From Alisma plantago-aquatica (Eukaryota > Streptophyta > Magnoliopsida > Alismatales > Alismataceae): a DNA stretch of 64,000 nt. The position numbers were made by a program, and so were the translations under genes. Under the pieces are notes generated by a model that saw nothing but the letters and a program-made list of their open reading frames with translations, ran no database searches and was not told where the DNA came from. The stretch lies in the NCBI GenBank assembly GCA_963693085.1, contig OY856412.1, forward strand, positions 1,411,091,894 through 1,411,155,893, read 5' to 3'. Positions 62,524-64,000 of this stretch are shown piece after piece. The stretch's first letter is position 1. The number at the start of each line of letters is the position of its first letter.

Positions 62524-62542
62524 AGTAATTCTAAGATGTGCT
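62524..62542. repeat. LINE target-site duplication (right), 19 bp
   Basis: Matches 62077-62095. Confidence 0.92.
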
Positions 62543-64000
62543 TTAGAAGAATTTTACAATCAATGTTCTAACATTATCAAATAGTGCTTCACTCAGTTCA
62601 CTCTCTATTCCAAATTCAACATACTAAATGCAATGTTCCAAGTAAACAAGGACTGTTGTATGTATTACGAACTCCAAATGCCTAAAATTCTCTTTTCTAA
62701 AAATACATAAATAAATAATAAACAAACAGTTTCGTATATATGAACGTATAGAGCATAAAATACATACAGTGTCTGTGGTAAACAGTAATTTTTACAAATA
62801 TATAACAAGAAAAAAGTTTATTGGTATACACACACATGCACACGAACATACATAGCATAAAATTCTGGAGAGTAATTAACAGCAAAGTCGAAGTAAGGAT
62901 TAGGTAGCATCAAAAAATCAAGAAGGATTGACAGTATTTTAAATCAATAGATTTATTCGTCAAAAATCCCTCTATTGTAAACAGCAACGGCCTGCTCTAC
63001 TTCACCTTGACGTCCTCAAAAGGGGGGTTAAGGACTGCTCGTTGTACATTATGTGCGGCACCTTTTTGGTCATATAGCTTCTAGTGATGGCTGTTCCTGC
63101 TTTCTATACTGTTGCTTGGATCCCCACAGATGGACCAGAAAAAGAAATCTATTCTGGAGGAAGAATAGCAGGCCGATGCCTCCAAAATATATGGTTGCTT
63201 GTTACTACATAATATAATTAAAGTCTACATAAATCACATTTCATGGTTCAAATCACAACATAAAATCAAAACAGGGTACTAACTGAGCAAGTTCTGAGTC
63301 TTGGTGCAAATAAGAAGCGTGAGTTACTGATATAGATTGAGCATAAAGATTTGGGGTTCATGCAATCAAGATTAGACATCAAAGTAGTCATCTGACATGG
63401 ACCCAGATGCTCATGCAAACTTACTCCAAGAGGTCCATGTGTGTGGCTTAGCTTCTTTTAGGGATATAGAAAATCAGCTCTGTTATTTGCATTTTTTGTT
63501 GGATAAGATCCCACATTGGGTTCAACTTTCTACAATTATATGCAATGCAAAGTTTCACTTTGGTTATGAAAGAGTTGCACTATGTTTTTCCCAAATGCTA
63601 ACAACTCATCAGTTAAACAATGGAATGGCAATTACAGTCTTTTTATATAAGGGCATGTTTGAAACTAATGATTAAGAAGGTATGGATTCCATGTGGTTAT
63701 ATGTATAAATATATACAGTTAAACACATGTATATGTATATAATTTATTTGTAAACACAACAAGCTCCACAATTCTCAACAAGCACAAACAAAGATCACCA
63801 TGATATCCACTTTGTATTCACATTTGTATTTAAACCCACTATGCTGATCAATATAAAATTTAGCATGTAATATGATTTATATGAAAATTTTATAATATCC
63901 AAGAATGATGGACTACAGGAAAATCTTTAGAAATAAATTACTCACAACGATTTAGTATTACAATACTAATGTAGGTGTGGAGTATGGGGAAAGAGGAGGG
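62543..64000. other. No feature recognised
   Basis: AT-rich. One ATG-started frame at 63397-63675 (MDPDAHANLLQEVHVCG, 92 codons) has ordinary-looking composition but no recognised family and no OTU motifs. It could be chance or a decayed exon. Confidence 0.3.

Larger units (their letters stand above)
54836..64000 (+). other. Putative long first coding intron, repeat-filled
   Basis: Extends from the donor at 54836 to beyond the window. Contents recognised: an AT-rich repeat region with AATTCGG-type ends (about 55010-55440), a TA microsatellite, a MITE, two GCCTAGG-ended elements and a LINE fragment. That it is one intron is inference from the absence of any downstream OTU exon. Confidence 0.4.

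Overview
This window is nuclear DNA of a flowering plant with a large, retrotransposon-rich genome. The evidence is plant-type Ty3/gypsy and Ty1/copia elements with primer-binding sites for initiator tRNA-Met, a Sirevirus-like copia element, a 5'-truncated plant LINE, a probable CACTA end, a long-TIR MITE and the first coding exon of a plant OTU-type deubiquitinase gene. No bacterial, organellar or viral genome features and no CRISPR array were seen. The lineage within flowering plants cannot be fixed from the sequence.

Layout. 1-4260: 5' end of a minus-strand Ty3/gypsy element (broken gag start, PBS and a 3.74-kb LTR); the rest lies left of the window. 4261-5762: a degraded plus-strand LTR relic related to its neighbours. 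5763-49230: the main feature, a tandem array of one very-long-LTR Ty3/gypsy family, in the order LTR-internal-LTR-internal-LTR-internal-LTR, all on the minus strand and flanked once by the 5-bp duplication GTTGG. The LTRs are about 5.9 kb. Each of the three internal regions is exactly 2072 bp once later insertions are removed. They carry only a gag pseudogene and a 106-codon unidentified ORF, with no pol, so the family is non-autonomous. Two later insertions are nested in the array: an 11.2-kb Sirevirus-like copia element (19311-30542, TSD GATCT) and a 3.39-kb solo LTR (36706-40096, TSD GTTTG). LTR2 has also lost about 1.05 kb.

49231-53300: gene-poor DNA with a 338-bp near-loopless inverted duplication and a probable CACTA transposon right end. 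53300-54835: GC-rich promoter, 5' UTR with a probable intron, and first coding exon of an OTLD1/OTU6-like deubiquitinase on the plus strand. No later exon was recognised up to 64000, so the rest appears to be a very long intron (or the gene is broken) holding a TA microsatellite, a MITE, two GC-rich-ended repeat elements with internal tandem repeats, and a 428-bp LINE fragment with a 19-bp target duplication.

Most noteworthy: (i) one target-site duplication around a four-LTR/three-internal array; (ii) LTRs built of dense inverted-repeat arrays (paired ATTGG/CCAAT units, and AAACGGTCT/AGACCGTTT palindromes); (iii) a double-hairpin block shared by different LTR families; (iv) CGGTC/GACCG-cored palindromes in both the Ty3 and the copia LTRs. 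All comparisons were made by eye; no alignment or database search was run.
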